This document shows, one piece after another, positions 34,940-43,011 of a stretch of DNA of 64,000 nt (its first letter is position 1; each line of letters starts with the position of its first letter). Under the pieces are notes generated by a model. The model had not been told where the DNA came from. It did not search any database and worked only from the letters and a program-made list of their open reading frames with translations. The position numbers and the translations under genes were made by a program. Source of the stretch: Martinezella dioscoreae (GTDB lineage: Bacteria > Pseudomonadota > Alphaproteobacteria > Rhizobiales > Rhizobiaceae); NCBI RefSeq assembly GCF_009176305.1, contig NZ_BLAJ01000004.1, forward strand, positions 310,001 through 374,000. The letters run 5' to 3'.

Positions 34940-34996
34940 ACTACCTCCAGATTGATATTGAGACCTAATTACATCTAGCAGGCGGTCCCGTTCTTT

Positions 34997-35075
34997 TTGC
35001 AATTGATACTGATTTGCAAAAATGGTTGACGCTCGCTCGATTTCCCATATCTTGCAATTAAGAATGATTTGCAAT
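34997..35075 (+). promoter_or_regulatory. mntH promoter flanked by two Mur-type boxes
   Basis: A promoter TTGACG (35026-35031), 16 bases, TATCTT (35048-35053) faces mntH. Two 24-base copies of the same imperfect palindrome, TTGCAATT-N6-TGATTTGCAA plus one base, lie at 34997-35020 (upstream of the -35) and 35052-35075 (over the -10 and start). They match at 20 of 24 positions, 55 bases apart. The TGCAA-type dyad is the sort bound by rhizobial Mur. Paired sites bracketing the promoter would give tight manganese-dependent repression. Confidence 0.8.
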
Positions 35076-35115
35076 TACAAAATCTATGCCGACTCCCCAA
35101 GGCTGGAGAAATGCG

Positions 35116-36420
35116 ATGACTGAAATAGTGAGGCAACCGACATTGTCGGAACGGACGGATGAGCAGATCCGAGAGGTGCTGGCTGGACGGCGGCGAGGTG
35201 TCCGCGCGATGCTGCTCTTTGCCGGCCCCGCCATGATCGCCTCCATCGCCTACATGGATCCCGGCAACTTCGCGACGAATATCCAGGCAGGCTCCAGCTA
35301 TGGTTATTCGCTGCTATGGGTGGTGCTGATGGCGAATCTGATCGCCATGCTGTTCCAGGCGCTGTCGGCCAAGCTCGGCATCGTCACCGGCCGCAATCTC
35401 GCCGAGATATGCCACGATCGGTTTTCGACGCCGGTTCGCATCGCGATGTGGATTGTCAGCGAGGTTGCCGCCATGGCGACCGATCTTGCCGAGTTCCTCG
35501 GGGGCGCCATCGGGCTGTCGCTGCTCTTCCAGATGCCGCTTTTGGCCGGGATGGCGGTGACCGCCATCGTCACCTATGGCGTCCTGTTGTTCGAGGGCCG
35601 CGGCTTCCGGCCGATGGAACTCATCATCGGCGCTTTGGTGGCCGTCATCGGCCTTTGCTACGTCATCGAAATGTTCATCGCGCCGGTGGCCTGGGGGCAG
35701 GTCGGCTTGGGGCTCGTGACCCCATCCATGCCTGACATGACTGCGTTGACCATCTCTGTCGGCATTATCGGCGCAACGGTCATGCCGCATGCCGTCTATC
35801 TGCATTCCGGCCTCACGCAGCATCGCGCGCCGGCCCGCAATGATTTCGAGCGGCGCAAGCTGGTCCGTTTTTCGAATTGGGAGTGCATCATCGCACTGGC
35901 GGTGGCCGGTGCCGTCAATATCGCCATGGTGGTCATGGCGTCGGCCGCCTTCCATGCCGGCCATCCCGAGGTCGCCGAGATCGAGACCGCCTATCACATG
36001 CTGACGCCGCTTCTGGGCGGCGCGGCGGCCGCCGTCTTCCTGGTGTCGCTTATGGCTTCAGGCATTTCGTCGTCGGCTGTCGGCACCATGGCCGGTCAGA
36101 TGATCATGCAGGGCTTCGTCGGCTTCCATATTCCGATCTGGGTGCGCCGTCTCGTGACGATGCTGCCGGCCTTCGCGGTCGTTCTCTTCGGCGTCAATAC
36201 GACCGATGCCTTGCTCTATAGCCAGGTCGTCTTGTCCTTCGCGCTGCCGGTTCCGATGATCGCGCTTGTCATGTTCACGCGTAATCGCGCCATCATGGGG
36301 GATTTCGCAAACGGCCGGATGACCGATATCGCCGCGATCGTCGGAACGATCGTGATCCTGTGCCTGAACGTGATCCTGCTTCTGCAGACTTTCGGCATTC
36401 CGATCCCTGGGCTCGCCTGA
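35116..36420 (+). CDS. mntH: Nramp-type Mn(II)/H+ symporter
   Basis: 434 residues, 11 membrane segments. The metal-binding motif in helix 1 is DPGNFATNIQAGSSYGYSLL (with the conserved Asp-Pro-Gly-Asn), and helix 6 has GATVMPHAVYLHS with the conserved Met-Pro-His. It imports Mn(II), and possibly Fe(II), with protons through the inner membrane. The ATG at 35116 follows GGAG; an in-frame start at 35086 lies within the operator region. It is controlled, by all appearance, by the Mur-like protein encoded upstream. Single-gene transcript. Confidence 0.96.
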   Translation: MTEIVRQPTLSERTDEQIREVLAGRRRGVRAMLLFAGPAMIASIAYMDPGNFATNIQAGSSYGYSLLWVVLMANLIAMLFQALSAKLGIVTGRNLAEICHDRFSTPVRIAMWIVSEVAAMATDLAEFLGGAIGLSLLFQMPLLAGMAVTAIVTYGVLLFEGRGFRPMELIIGALVAVIGLCYVIEMFIAPVAWGQVGLGLVTPSMPDMTALTISVGIIGATVMPHAVYLHSGLTQHRAPARNDFERRKLVRFSNWECIIALAVAGAVNIAMVVMASAAFHAGHPEVAEIETAYHMLTPLLGGAAAAVFLVSLMASGISSSAVGTMAGQMIMQGFVGFHIPIWVRRLVTMLPAFAVVLFGVNTTDALLYSQVVLSFALPVPMIALVMFTRNRAIMGDFANGRMTDIAAIVGTIVILCLNVILLLQTFGIPIPGLA

Positions 36421-36722
36421 GACCGCCGCGCCTGCTCCCCAGAGAAAGCCGGCCCGAGAAATATCGCGTGGTCGGAGGGAAGGGCGGCAGGCCGATGGTT
36501 GGCCGTTCGACGCCTGCTTTTGATTTGCCGCAATCGCGTATTCTTCTGCGAGGCGGTAGATGTCTTCAATACAGTCGATTTTGCCGCGGAGTTCGGTGGA
36601 GTTGCTGGGGATTTCGAGGCTGGTCTGTCATCAATGAGATATAGGGTTTCGATGAAGTCGAACGATACGATGCTGAATTCTTCCTGGCCCCATTCCGGCG
36701 TCAATTCAGCGGGGAGGACTTC
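36421..36722. other. Intergenic region mntH to Pr6Pr gene
   Basis: 302 bases. On the minus strand two adjacent frames contain protein-like fragments (EEFSIVSFDFIETLYLIDD and GKIDCIEDIYRLAEEYAIAA), which may be the frameshifted remnant of a small gene, but no start with a ribosome site was found. Otherwise nothing seen. Confidence 0.4.
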
Positions 36723-37364
36723 ATGGCGGGCTTGATCCGCGTCTATCGCTATCTGCTTGCCATGCTCGCTTTATCGGGTATCGCGGTCTCATATATCGCC
36801 ATCACACCGGGCGTGCATGTTTCACGGCTGACGATGACGGTGAATTTCTTCAGCTATTTCACCATGCAATCCAATCTTCTGCTCGCTGTGATACTAGTTT
36901 GCGCGCAAACTGCGCCGCTCTCGTCGATCGGCAAATGGGCGAACAAGCCGTCGGTACGAAGCGCCCTTCTTCTTTACGTGGGGATCGCCGGCATCGTTTA
37001 CGCTTTGATGCTAAGGGACGTTTGGCACCCTCGCGGGTGGCAATTGTTCGGAGACCAGATACTCCATTATTGCGTTCCGCTGCTGTACGCCGCGGATTGG
37101 ATTTTTCTGAGTGAGCGCGGCAGGCTTTCCTGGCGCGATGTGCTCTGGTGGTTGGCTTTTCCCGCGGCATACTCCGCTTATACGCTTGCGCATGGATATG
37201 TCTCCCACTTCTATCCATACCCGTTCCTGGATGTCCGCGATATCGGCCTTGAAGCGGTCCTTCTGAACATGGGGTTCCTGGCATCGGCCCTGCTGGTTTT
37301 GGGGGGAGTGCTGACTTTTCTCGACTGGGTCAGTGCCAGGCAACGGACCTTTCGGCGCGCATAG
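36723..37364 (+). CDS. Pr6Pr family membrane protein
   Basis: 213 residues with six hydrophobic segments. Features of the Pr6Pr family are visible: the first-helix region, FFSYFTMQSNLLLAVILV in helix 2, then DQILHYCVPLLYAADWIF and the aromatic stretch LAHGYVSHFYPYPFLDV between helices. The family is related to FAR-17a/AIG1-like six-helix membrane proteins; human relatives hydrolyse fatty-acid esters of hydroxy fatty acids, but bacterial members have no tested role that I know of. A GGGGAGG site precedes the ATG. Convergent with the MFS gene at 37442. Confidence 0.85.
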   Translation: MAGLIRVYRYLLAMLALSGIAVSYIAITPGVHVSRLTMTVNFFSYFTMQSNLLLAVILVCAQTAPLSSIGKWANKPSVRSALLLYVGIAGIVYALMLRDVWHPRGWQLFGDQILHYCVPLLYAADWIFLSERGRLSWRDVLWWLAFPAAYSAYTLAHGYVSHFYPYPFLDVRDIGLEAVLLNMGFLASALLVLGGVLTFLDWVSARQRTFRRA

Positions 37365-37441
37365 GAAATGTTGTCACGAAGGCAAATTCGTCACTGACCA
37401 ATATGCCCCCGCGCGGCTCTTGTTGGAACTTGGCGGCCCGC

Positions 37442-38665
37442 TCATTCCGCCAGTTGCGTGACGGCGGCTGAGCCGGACGCACGCGTGCCGGAAAGGCTTG
37501 CTTGTCCGAGCGCTACCACCGCGACGGTTGTGATGCTCGCCGCGACCGAAACCCAGAAGCCGTTTGCGGGCCCGAAGCTGTCCACCACCCAGCCGGAGAC
37601 GAAGGCACCGAGTGCCATGCCGATACCGATGCCGGTCATCACCCAGGTCACGCCTTCGGTCAGCATGGCTTCGGGCACGCGTCGTTCGATCAATCCGAAG
37701 GCGGTGATGAAGGTGGGGGAAATGGCAACGCCGCTGAGGAAGACGGCAAAGGCAAGCAGAGCGACCGAGGTGCTGGCAGCCAGAAGCGGCAGGGAGGTAA
37801 GGGCGAGAACGCTGACGGCCACCAGCAACTGGCGCTGCAATGGCATCTTGAGGTTCAGCGCTCCGATGATGAGACCGACGATGAAGGAGCCGAGCGCATA
37901 GACGCCGATGACGATGCTGGCGGCACCCGGCTCTCCCAGTTGCTTGGTGATGGCAACGGCACTCACTTCCGCCGTGGCGAAGGTGGCGCCGACGAAGATC
38001 AGGGCGAGCGTGATGATCTGGACCGGCCGCAGCCGGATCGCCGAGCGTTGCGAGCCTGCGGAGCCAGCCGCGCGCACCTTCGGCTCCGTCGATCGCTGCG
38101 CCAGGAAGGCCGCCGATCCAAGCGCGAGGAAGATGGTGCTGACGACCATGCCGGCTTCCGGGAACAGCGAGACCGCTAGCCCGACGGAAATAGATGCACC
38201 CATGATGTAGACGAGCTCGTCGGCGGCGGATTCGAAGGCGAAGGCTGTATTCAATTCGGGCCGGTCCCGGAAGATTTCCGTCCAGCGGGCGCGTACCATT
38301 GCCCGTATGCTCGGCATGATTGCCGCGAAGAAGGCCGAGGTAAACAGTGTCCAGGCCGGCCAGACCTGGTTTGCGGCGATAATGAGAATGATGAAGGCGA
38401 TGACCGAGAGTATGGTGGCGGGCGTAACGACCGCACGCTGACCGAGCCGGTCGACGAGGCGCGATATCTGCGGCGAGACAAACGCATTGGTCAGGGCGAA
38501 GGTCGCCGAAACGGCGCCGGCCAGCCAATATTCACCGCGCGTCTGAGACAGCATGGCGACGATGCCGATGGGAGCCATGGCAAGCGGAAGACGGGCAAAG
38601 AAGGCCGCGGCCGAAAAGCTCCTGGCGCCTGGTGCGCGGAAAATCGCTCTGTACGGATTGGACAT
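37442..38665 (-). CDS. MFS efflux transporter
   Basis: 407 residues, 12 hydrophobic segments. The start MSNPYRAIFRAPGARSFSAA is at 38665 with AGGGA upstream; the frame is open to 38734, but that part lies in the operator region. The loop between helices 2 and 3 has SPQISRLVDRLGQRAVVTP, a variant of motif A (GxxxDRxGRR), which identifies the major facilitator superfamily. It is divergent from a TetR-family gene, with three operator copies in between, a standard layout for a regulated efflux pump. Substrate unknown. Confidence 0.9.
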   Translation of the reverse strand: MSNPYRAIFRAPGARSFSAAAFFARLPLAMAPIGIVAMLSQTRGEYWLAGAVSATFALTNAFVSPQISRLVDRLGQRAVVTPATILSVIAFIILIIAANQVWPAWTLFTSAFFAAIMPSIRAMVRARWTEIFRDRPELNTAFAFESAADELVYIMGASISVGLAVSLFPEAGMVVSTIFLALGSAAFLAQRSTEPKVRAAGSAGSQRSAIRLRPVQIITLALIFVGATFATAEVSAVAITKQLGEPGAASIVIGVYALGSFIVGLIIGALNLKMPLQRQLLVAVSVLALTSLPLLAASTSVALLAFAVFLSGVAISPTFITAFGLIERRVPEAMLTEGVTWVMTGIGIGMALGAFVSGWVVDSFGPANGFWVSVAASITTVAVVALGQASLSGTRASGSAAVTQLAE

Positions 38666-38700
38666 CGGAACATTCCCTGTATTGAACGAAATGGCCGCAA

Positions 38701-38770
38701 ACATACGCGGCGTATGTGAATGAAGTAATTGCATACGCGGCGTATGTCAACTAATATACGTGGCGTATGC
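38701..38770. promoter_or_regulatory. Triple TetR operator in the divergent MFS/TetR promoter region
   Basis: Three copies of one palindrome: ACATACGCGGCGTATGT (38701-38717), CATACGCGGCGTATG (38732-38746) and TATACGTGGCGTATG (38755-38769). The middle copy lies in the spacer of a TetR-gene promoter (TTGCAT 38729-38734, 17 bases, TAATAT 38752-38757), and the opposite strand has TTGACA at 38750-38745 facing the MFS gene. Binding would shut both directions. Copies 1 and 3 occlude the starts. Confidence 0.9.
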
Positions 38771-38800
38771 AAATTAATGTGCGTGATCGACGGAGACGCA

Positions 38801-39394
38801 ATGCGCAAACCTCGCAGTGAAATGATCGCGGAGACGCGAGCCAAGCTGTTGGCTGCCGGCCGTAAGGCATTCGGTAGCGTCGGCTATGCCGATGCATCGA
38901 TGGACGACTTTACAGCGGACGCCGGACTGACGCGGGGCGCACTTTATCATCATTTCGGCGACAAGAAGGGGCTTCTGCAGGCCGTCGTCAGCGAGATCGA
39001 TGCGGAAATGACCACAAGGCTCTGTCAGATCGCGTCGAAAGCGCCGTCGCGCTGGCAGGCATTCGTCGACGAGAATGTCGGTTATGTCGAGATGGCGCTG
39101 GAGCCGGAAATCCAGCGCATCATGTTTCGTGACGGGCCTGCCGTGCTCGGCGAGCCCTCCGGATGGCCGAGCGCCAACGGTTGTATCGCCACGATCAGGG
39201 AAAGCCTTCGTTGCCTTCGCGAGGAGGGCATCATCGTTGATATCGACGTGGAAGCCGGTGCTCGCCTCATCAATGCTGCAAGCAGCTGTGCCGCGCAGTG
39301 GATCGCCAATTCGGACGATCCCGAGACGACCTCGAAACGGGCGGTGGGCGCATTCCGGACTTTCCTTGAGGGCTTGCGGGTCGACAACGGTTGA
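38801..39394 (+). CDS. TetR-family repressor
   Basis: 197 residues. The N-terminal DNA-binding domain is RKAFGSVGYADASMDDFTADAGLTRGALYHHFGDKKGLLQAV (given here as separate landmarks: GYADASMDDFTADAGLTRG and ALYHHFGDKKGLL). The C-terminal ligand domain is all-helical. The ATG at 38801 follows GGAG; a longer frame to 38729 would run through the operators. By position it represses itself and the divergent MFS pump. The same half-site spacing in the small-RNA promoter and porin upstream region raises the possibility of a wider regulon. Confidence 0.93.
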   Translation: MRKPRSEMIAETRAKLLAAGRKAFGSVGYADASMDDFTADAGLTRGALYHHFGDKKGLLQAVVSEIDAEMTTRLCQIASKAPSRWQAFVDENVGYVEMALEPEIQRIMFRDGPAVLGEPSGWPSANGCIATIRESLRCLREEGIIVDIDVEAGARLINAASSCAAQWIANSDDPETTSKRAVGAFRTFLEGLRVDNG

Positions 39395-39409
39395 TCGGTC
39401 TTAGTTCGC

Positions 39410-40060
39410 TTAGTCGGCCGATGCGGCGGTGAAGACCGCCAGTTGAGCCTCGAAGGCCCGCTTGTATGCCGGCCGGGCCTCGCCGCAGGCGACATAGGCG
39501 GAGAGGTTCGGATATTCCTGCAACAGCCCCGAGTCCTTCAGCCTGAGCAGGACCGATATCATCAGAAGATCGCCGGCACTGAATGCATCCTCGAGCCAGT
39601 CGGCGCTGCCGAGGCGATCGGAAAGTTCGTTCAGCCGCTGGTGGATGCGCTCATCGATCATGGACAGGCGCTGCTGGTACCAAATCTGATCGCGCTCCTG
39701 GATTCTTGCGATTGCGCGATCGATGATCGGCGGCTCCACCGTGGAGAGCGCAGCAAACATCCATGTGATCGCCCGTGCCCGCGCCTTGGCGTCGTCCGGC
39801 AGCAGCCCGGCATGACGCTCCGCGATATGGAACACGATCGACCCCGATTCGAACAAGACAAGGCCGTCCTCTTCATAGGTCGGGATCTGCCCGAAGGGAT
39901 GAAGGGCGAGATGCGCAGGCTCCTTCATCGCCTTGAAGGAGAGGAGGCGCACCTCATAAGGCTGGCCGACTTCTTCGAGCGCCCAGCGAACGCGCATGTC
40001 GCGCGCCAGGCCTCTGCCGCGATCCGGCGATTTTTCAAAGGCGGTGATCGTTATCGTCAT
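39410..40060 (-). CDS. Glutathione S-transferase family protein
   Basis: 216 residues. N-terminal thioredoxin-like domain with LSFKAMKEPAHLALHPFGQI and the cis-Pro plus glutathione-binding block IPTYEEDGLVLFESGSIVFH (Glu-Ser), then a helical C-terminal domain with AGDLLMISVLLRLKDSGLL. Cytoplasmic. It conjugates or reduces small electrophiles with glutathione; the exact class is not assignable. GGAGAG lies 6-7 bases upstream of the ATG. Convergent with the TetR gene with 15 bases between stops. Confidence 0.92.
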   Translation of the reverse strand: MTITITAFEKSPDRGRGLARDMRVRWALEEVGQPYEVRLLSFKAMKEPAHLALHPFGQIPTYEEDGLVLFESGSIVFHIAERHAGLLPDDAKARARAITWMFAALSTVEPPIIDRAIARIQERDQIWYQQRLSMIDERIHQRLNELSDRLGSADWLEDAFSAGDLLMISVLLRLKDSGLLQEYPNLSAYVACGEARPAYKRAFEAQLAVFTAASAD

Positions 40061-40202
40061 TGCTGCTCTCCGTGGCTTTGTCTGCCTTAAAGACGATCGG
40101 CTGAGCGAGAATCCGACACTCCATTCTCGAGATGGTTTTCAGAGCCGGGAACGATGCGTGCCAGTGCATCTCATTTCGCAGTTCGACTGCCTGCTGATCA
40201 GT

Positions 40203-41126
40203 TCATGGGTAAGCCGCGCGGCAGACGCGCGTGATGAGATTGCGCAGCCATTTATGAGCGGGGTCGGCGTCGACGCGCGGATGCCATATCGCGGCTACGA
40301 GTATTTCCGGCGTTTCAAACGGCAATTCAAAGCTTCGAATACCAAACTCGCCCACCGGCTCGTTCAGCTTGCTCTTGCCGAGGCAGGAGAGGGGGACAGC
40401 CGCGATGAAATCCGTCGAAGCTGCAATTCTCATCGCATCCGGAAAACCAGGCACCACGACGCGGATTTCCCGTTTCAGACCTTTCCTTTCCAAGGCCTCA
40501 TCGACCGTTTCGGCAAATTCTCCCTTTCTGGACGTGGCGAGGTGACGGCAGGCCGCATAGCGCTTTGCCGTTACCGGCCCGCCCGTCAGCAGAGGATGAC
40601 CTTCCCGCGCCACTCCAACCAGCCGATCGCGAAGCAGAAGCCGCGTGCGCAGCTCGGGCGCAGGCACGCCTAAGACGCCGATTTCCAGATCGATCAATCC
40701 TTCCCGCAACATGTGTGGCTCCTTGTCGCGCTTGAGCACGAAGCGGATGCGAACGCGGGGTGCGGCCTCCGTGATGGCCGCGACAAGGGGCGCAGACAAA
40801 AGCTCAAGAAAGGCTTCGCTCACGCGGATCGAAAATGTAGTCTCCAATGTGGTAACGTCGAGTTCGCCGGCCGCAGGCCGAAGAATGGCGCGCGCATCCA
40901 GTGTGACGGCATGAACGCGATCCCGAAGGGTCTCGGCAAAGCGTGTCGGCACGAGGGATCTGCCTGCCCTGACAAGCAACGGATCCCCCGTCACGGCACG
41001 CAGCCGCGACAGCGTGCGGCTCATGGCGGAAGGGCTCAAGCCAAGACGCTTTGCCGCTTCCGTCACACTCCCCTCGGCAAGCAGGACGTCAAGGGCGATG
41101 AGAAGATTGAGATCTATGTCTTCCAT
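40203..41126 (-). CDS. LysR-family regulator
   Basis: 307 residues. HTH: DLNLLIALDVLLAEGSVTEAAKRLGLSPSAMSRTLSRLR (landmarks LAEGSVTEAAKRLGLSPSA and MSRTLSRLR), followed by a two-lobed effector domain. MEDIDLNLL is the canonical N-terminus, so I take 41126, although an in-frame ATG at 41156 is possible; neither has a strong ribosome site. Divergent from the SDR gene that starts 131 bases away, which it probably controls. Effector unknown. Confidence 0.92.
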   Translation of the reverse strand: MEDIDLNLLIALDVLLAEGSVTEAAKRLGLSPSAMSRTLSRLRAVTGDPLLVRAGRSLVPTRFAETLRDRVHAVTLDARAILRPAAGELDVTTLETTFSIRVSEAFLELLSAPLVAAITEAAPRVRIRFVLKRDKEPHMLREGLIDLEIGVLGVPAPELRTRLLLRDRLVGVAREGHPLLTGGPVTAKRYAACRHLATSRKGEFAETVDEALERKGLKREIRVVVPGFPDAMRIAASTDFIAAVPLSCLGKSKLNEPVGEFGIRSFELPFETPEILVAAIWHPRVDADPAHKWLRNLITRVCRAAYP

Positions 41127-41256
41127 GGCATTTGGGTAGACCAGATCGATCGCCATGCCTAGCGTCCGACGCAACTATTCTTTGCATCCTGTGCGTCTGG
41201 AGAAATCCGGATCGGGCTTTCATATTGGGCTCACAGCAAACAAAGGAGGCGTGCCC

Positions 41257-41967
41257 ATGCCGTCATCATCATTGTCCACCGGCAGCATCCTGATCATCGG
41301 TGCATCACGCGGTCTCGGCCATGCCATGGCCGAAGAATTCTTCAAGAAGGGCTGGTCCGTCGTCGGCACGGTGCGGGCATCGACGGCGAAGACGAAACTG
41401 CACGATCTGGCGGACCGTTCCGATGGCCGCGTCACCATCGAAACGCTCGACATCAACGAGCCGGAACAGCTCGCCTCGTTGCGCGCGCGCCTCGACGGCC
41501 GCGTCTTCGACATGCTGTTCGTCAATGCGGGAACGACGAATGTCCCGACCGAGACGATAGCGGAGGTGACGACGGAGGAGTTCGTGCGCGTCATGGTGAC
41601 GAATGCGCTAAGCCCGATGCGGAGCGTGGAAGGATTGCAGGACCTCGTTTCGCCGACGGGGCTGATCGGCGTCATGTCCTCGGGCCAGGGGAGCGTCAGC
41701 AACAATACCACGGGCATGCGGGAGGTCTATCGCGGCAGCAAGGCGGCCTTGAACACGTTGATGCGCAGCTATGCCGCCCGGCACGCGGATGACGCGCGTG
41801 CATTGGTGCTCATGGCTCCCGGGTGGGTCAAGACCGATCTGGGCGGTCCCGACGGGCGGCTGACGATCGAGGAAAGCATTCCGAACCTGGTGAATGTACT
41901 TCTCGGCCAGCAAGGGAAGCGAGGCCTTGAATATCTGGATTATCTCGGCCGAACGGTTCCCTGGTGA
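41257..41967 (+). CDS. Short-chain dehydrogenase/reductase
   Basis: 236 residues. Rossmann cofactor motif ILIIGASRGLGHAMAEEF (Gly-rich TGxxxGxG equivalent GASRGLG) at about residues 10-27, NAGTTN for the NAG motif, MSSGQGS for the catalytic Ser, and YRGSKAALN for the Tyr-x3-Lys pair. NAD(P)H-dependent cytoplasmic oxidoreductase. The arrangement matches the CsgA/SDR_c25-like subgroup. A strong AAAGGAGG site precedes the ATG. Divergent from the LysR-family gene, which is the likely regulator. Confidence 0.92.
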   Translation: MPSSSLSTGSILIIGASRGLGHAMAEEFFKKGWSVVGTVRASTAKTKLHDLADRSDGRVTIETLDINEPEQLASLRARLDGRVFDMLFVNAGTTNVPTETIAEVTTEEFVRVMVTNALSPMRSVEGLQDLVSPTGLIGVMSSGQGSVSNNTTGMREVYRGSKAALNTLMRSYAARHADDARALVLMAPGWVKTDLGGPDGRLTIEESIPNLVNVLLGQQGKRGLEYLDYLGRTVPW

Positions 41968-42009
41968 TCCGTCGTCAACGTAGCACATCAGCCTTGAGGT
42001 ACCGCTGGA

Positions 42010-42072
42010 TTGGAGCCGGCGCCCGGGATTGGGCTGACGATTGTTCGGCGGATCGCCGAATACATCACGGAA
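42010..42072 (+). pseudogene. Remnant of a histidine-kinase ATPase domain
   Basis: In frame with the WGR gene, this stretch encodes PGIGLTIVRRIAEYI, a good match to the G2 box of HATPase_c domains (GxGLxIVRRIAE). Nothing kinase-like precedes it, so it is a short fossil of a sensor kinase gene lost by rearrangement. About 20 codons remain. Confidence 0.4.
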
Positions 42073-42144
42073 ATGAATCGAAGCTGGCCGACCGATTCAA
42101 AACACTCGTTGGACCGCAGCCGCGCGATCGACGATTCTTCCGGC

Positions 42145-42411
42145 ATGCTTACTCAGCCCTATCATCTCTATATCGAGCGCACCAATGCCGCGAAGAACAT
42201 GGCACGCTACTATGTGCTGGAGATATCGACGACCCTGTTCGGCGATACGTGTCTTACGCGACGATGGGGCCGCATAGGCTTCAGCGGACAGACGATGGCG
42301 CATCATTTCGAGGATGAAAGGGATGCCGTCAGACTGTTCCTCGCACTGACGCGGCAGAAACGGGCAAAGGGCTACCGCCCATGCCCCGTGCGAAGCAGGG
42401 CGCTCACATGA
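42145..42411 (+). CDS. WGR domain protein
   Basis: 88 residues. LYIERTNAAKNMARYYVLEI, LFGDTCLTRRWGRIGFSGQ and KRAKGYRPCP are the complete signature of a stand-alone WGR domain. The fold is known from PARP-type proteins, where it binds nucleic acid ends; small rhizobial WGR proteins are common on plasmids and have no assigned role. I start it at ATG 42145; the same frame is open to 42010 and holds the histidine-kinase remnant, so the gene may have been fused onto, or been trimmed to, its present 5' end. Confidence 0.85.
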   Translation: MLTQPYHLYIERTNAAKNMARYYVLEISTTLFGDTCLTRRWGRIGFSGQTMAHHFEDERDAVRLFLALTRQKRAKGYRPCPVRSRALT

Positions 42412-42430
42412 TTTCCATGGCGCCCGAGTG

Positions 42431-42454
42431 CACTACCCGAGATCTCGGGTAGTG
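42431..42454. repeat. 24-bp perfect palindrome between convergent genes
   Basis: CACTACCCGAGA followed directly by TCTCGGGTAGTG, no loop, between the end of the WGR gene and the end of the cold-shock gene. There is no T-run on either side. It might be a bidirectional transcription stop, a dimer-binding site or a recombination-related site. Confidence 0.6.
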
Positions 42455-42469
42455 ACGTGTCCATAATGA

Positions 42470-42673
42470 TTAGAGCGGTCTGACGTTTTCCGCCTTCGAC
42501 TTGCCCGTCTTCCGGTCCTGACCCAGATCGTAAGAGACGGATTGCCCCTCCCTGAGCACATTGCCGTATTGCAGGGCGGAGACGTGAACGAAAACGTCAG
42601 GTCCCCCGCTTTCCGGCGTAATGAAGCCAAAGCCCTTGTCGGTGTTGAAAAACTTAACCGTGCCAGTTGGCAT
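42470..42673 (-). CDS. Cold-shock protein, CspA family
   Basis: 67 residues. TGTVKFFNTDKGFGFITPE carries RNP1 (KGFGFI) and VFVHVSAL carries RNP2, the single-stranded nucleic-acid-binding surface of the cold-shock domain. It acts as an RNA chaperone. GGGGA site upstream of the ATG. The 338 bases upstream (42674-43011) may contain a long 5' leader as in other csp genes. Convergent with the WGR gene. Confidence 0.95.
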   Translation of the reverse strand: MPTGTVKFFNTDKGFGFITPESGGPDVFVHVSALQYGNVLREGQSVSYDLGQDRKTGKSKAENVRPL

Positions 42674-43011
42674 GAAATCCCCATGTCTTTGCAGTTGATC
42701 GCGGCGGCAACCTAGCGGGCAACTGCTGTCAGATCAAGCACATCTGCTAATGGCGCCCGTCAGGTCCTGTGATCAAACGTGTTTTTTCGCACCAGATCGT
42801 CTTTGAAGTCTTGTATCAGCGATAGCCATTCCTTCCGTGACTCGGCTTTGCCTGCTTTCGTCGAGCATTCGCGCAGCTCCGGTCATCCGCGGTAACTGGA
42901 ATCTGATAGAACTCTGATGGACTAGCCAGCAAAAGGATCTATTCTTGCTGTCCGTCTTCCAGTTTGGGAAGCATCAATCAATCGATCTGCCAACAAGCAC
43001 GAGCTCCATCC
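42674..43011. other. Intergenic region csp to acetolactate-synthase-like gene
   Basis: 338 bases. The minus strand at 42760-42882 is open for 41 codons with a protein-like end (RKEWLSLIQDFKDDLVRKN), but has no start codon, so it is a possible gene fragment only. The divergent promoters of csp and of the ALS-like gene must lie here; none was identified with confidence. Confidence 0.4.

Noticed and set aside
36541..36704. Possible frameshifted small gene upstream of the Pr6Pr gene
   Set aside because: The two fragments are in different frames and neither has a start with a ribosome site; part may be an antisense shadow.
42760..42882. 41-codon open minus-strand fragment with protein-like end
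   Set aside because: No start codon or ribosome site; could be a gene remnant, but not enough to annotate.
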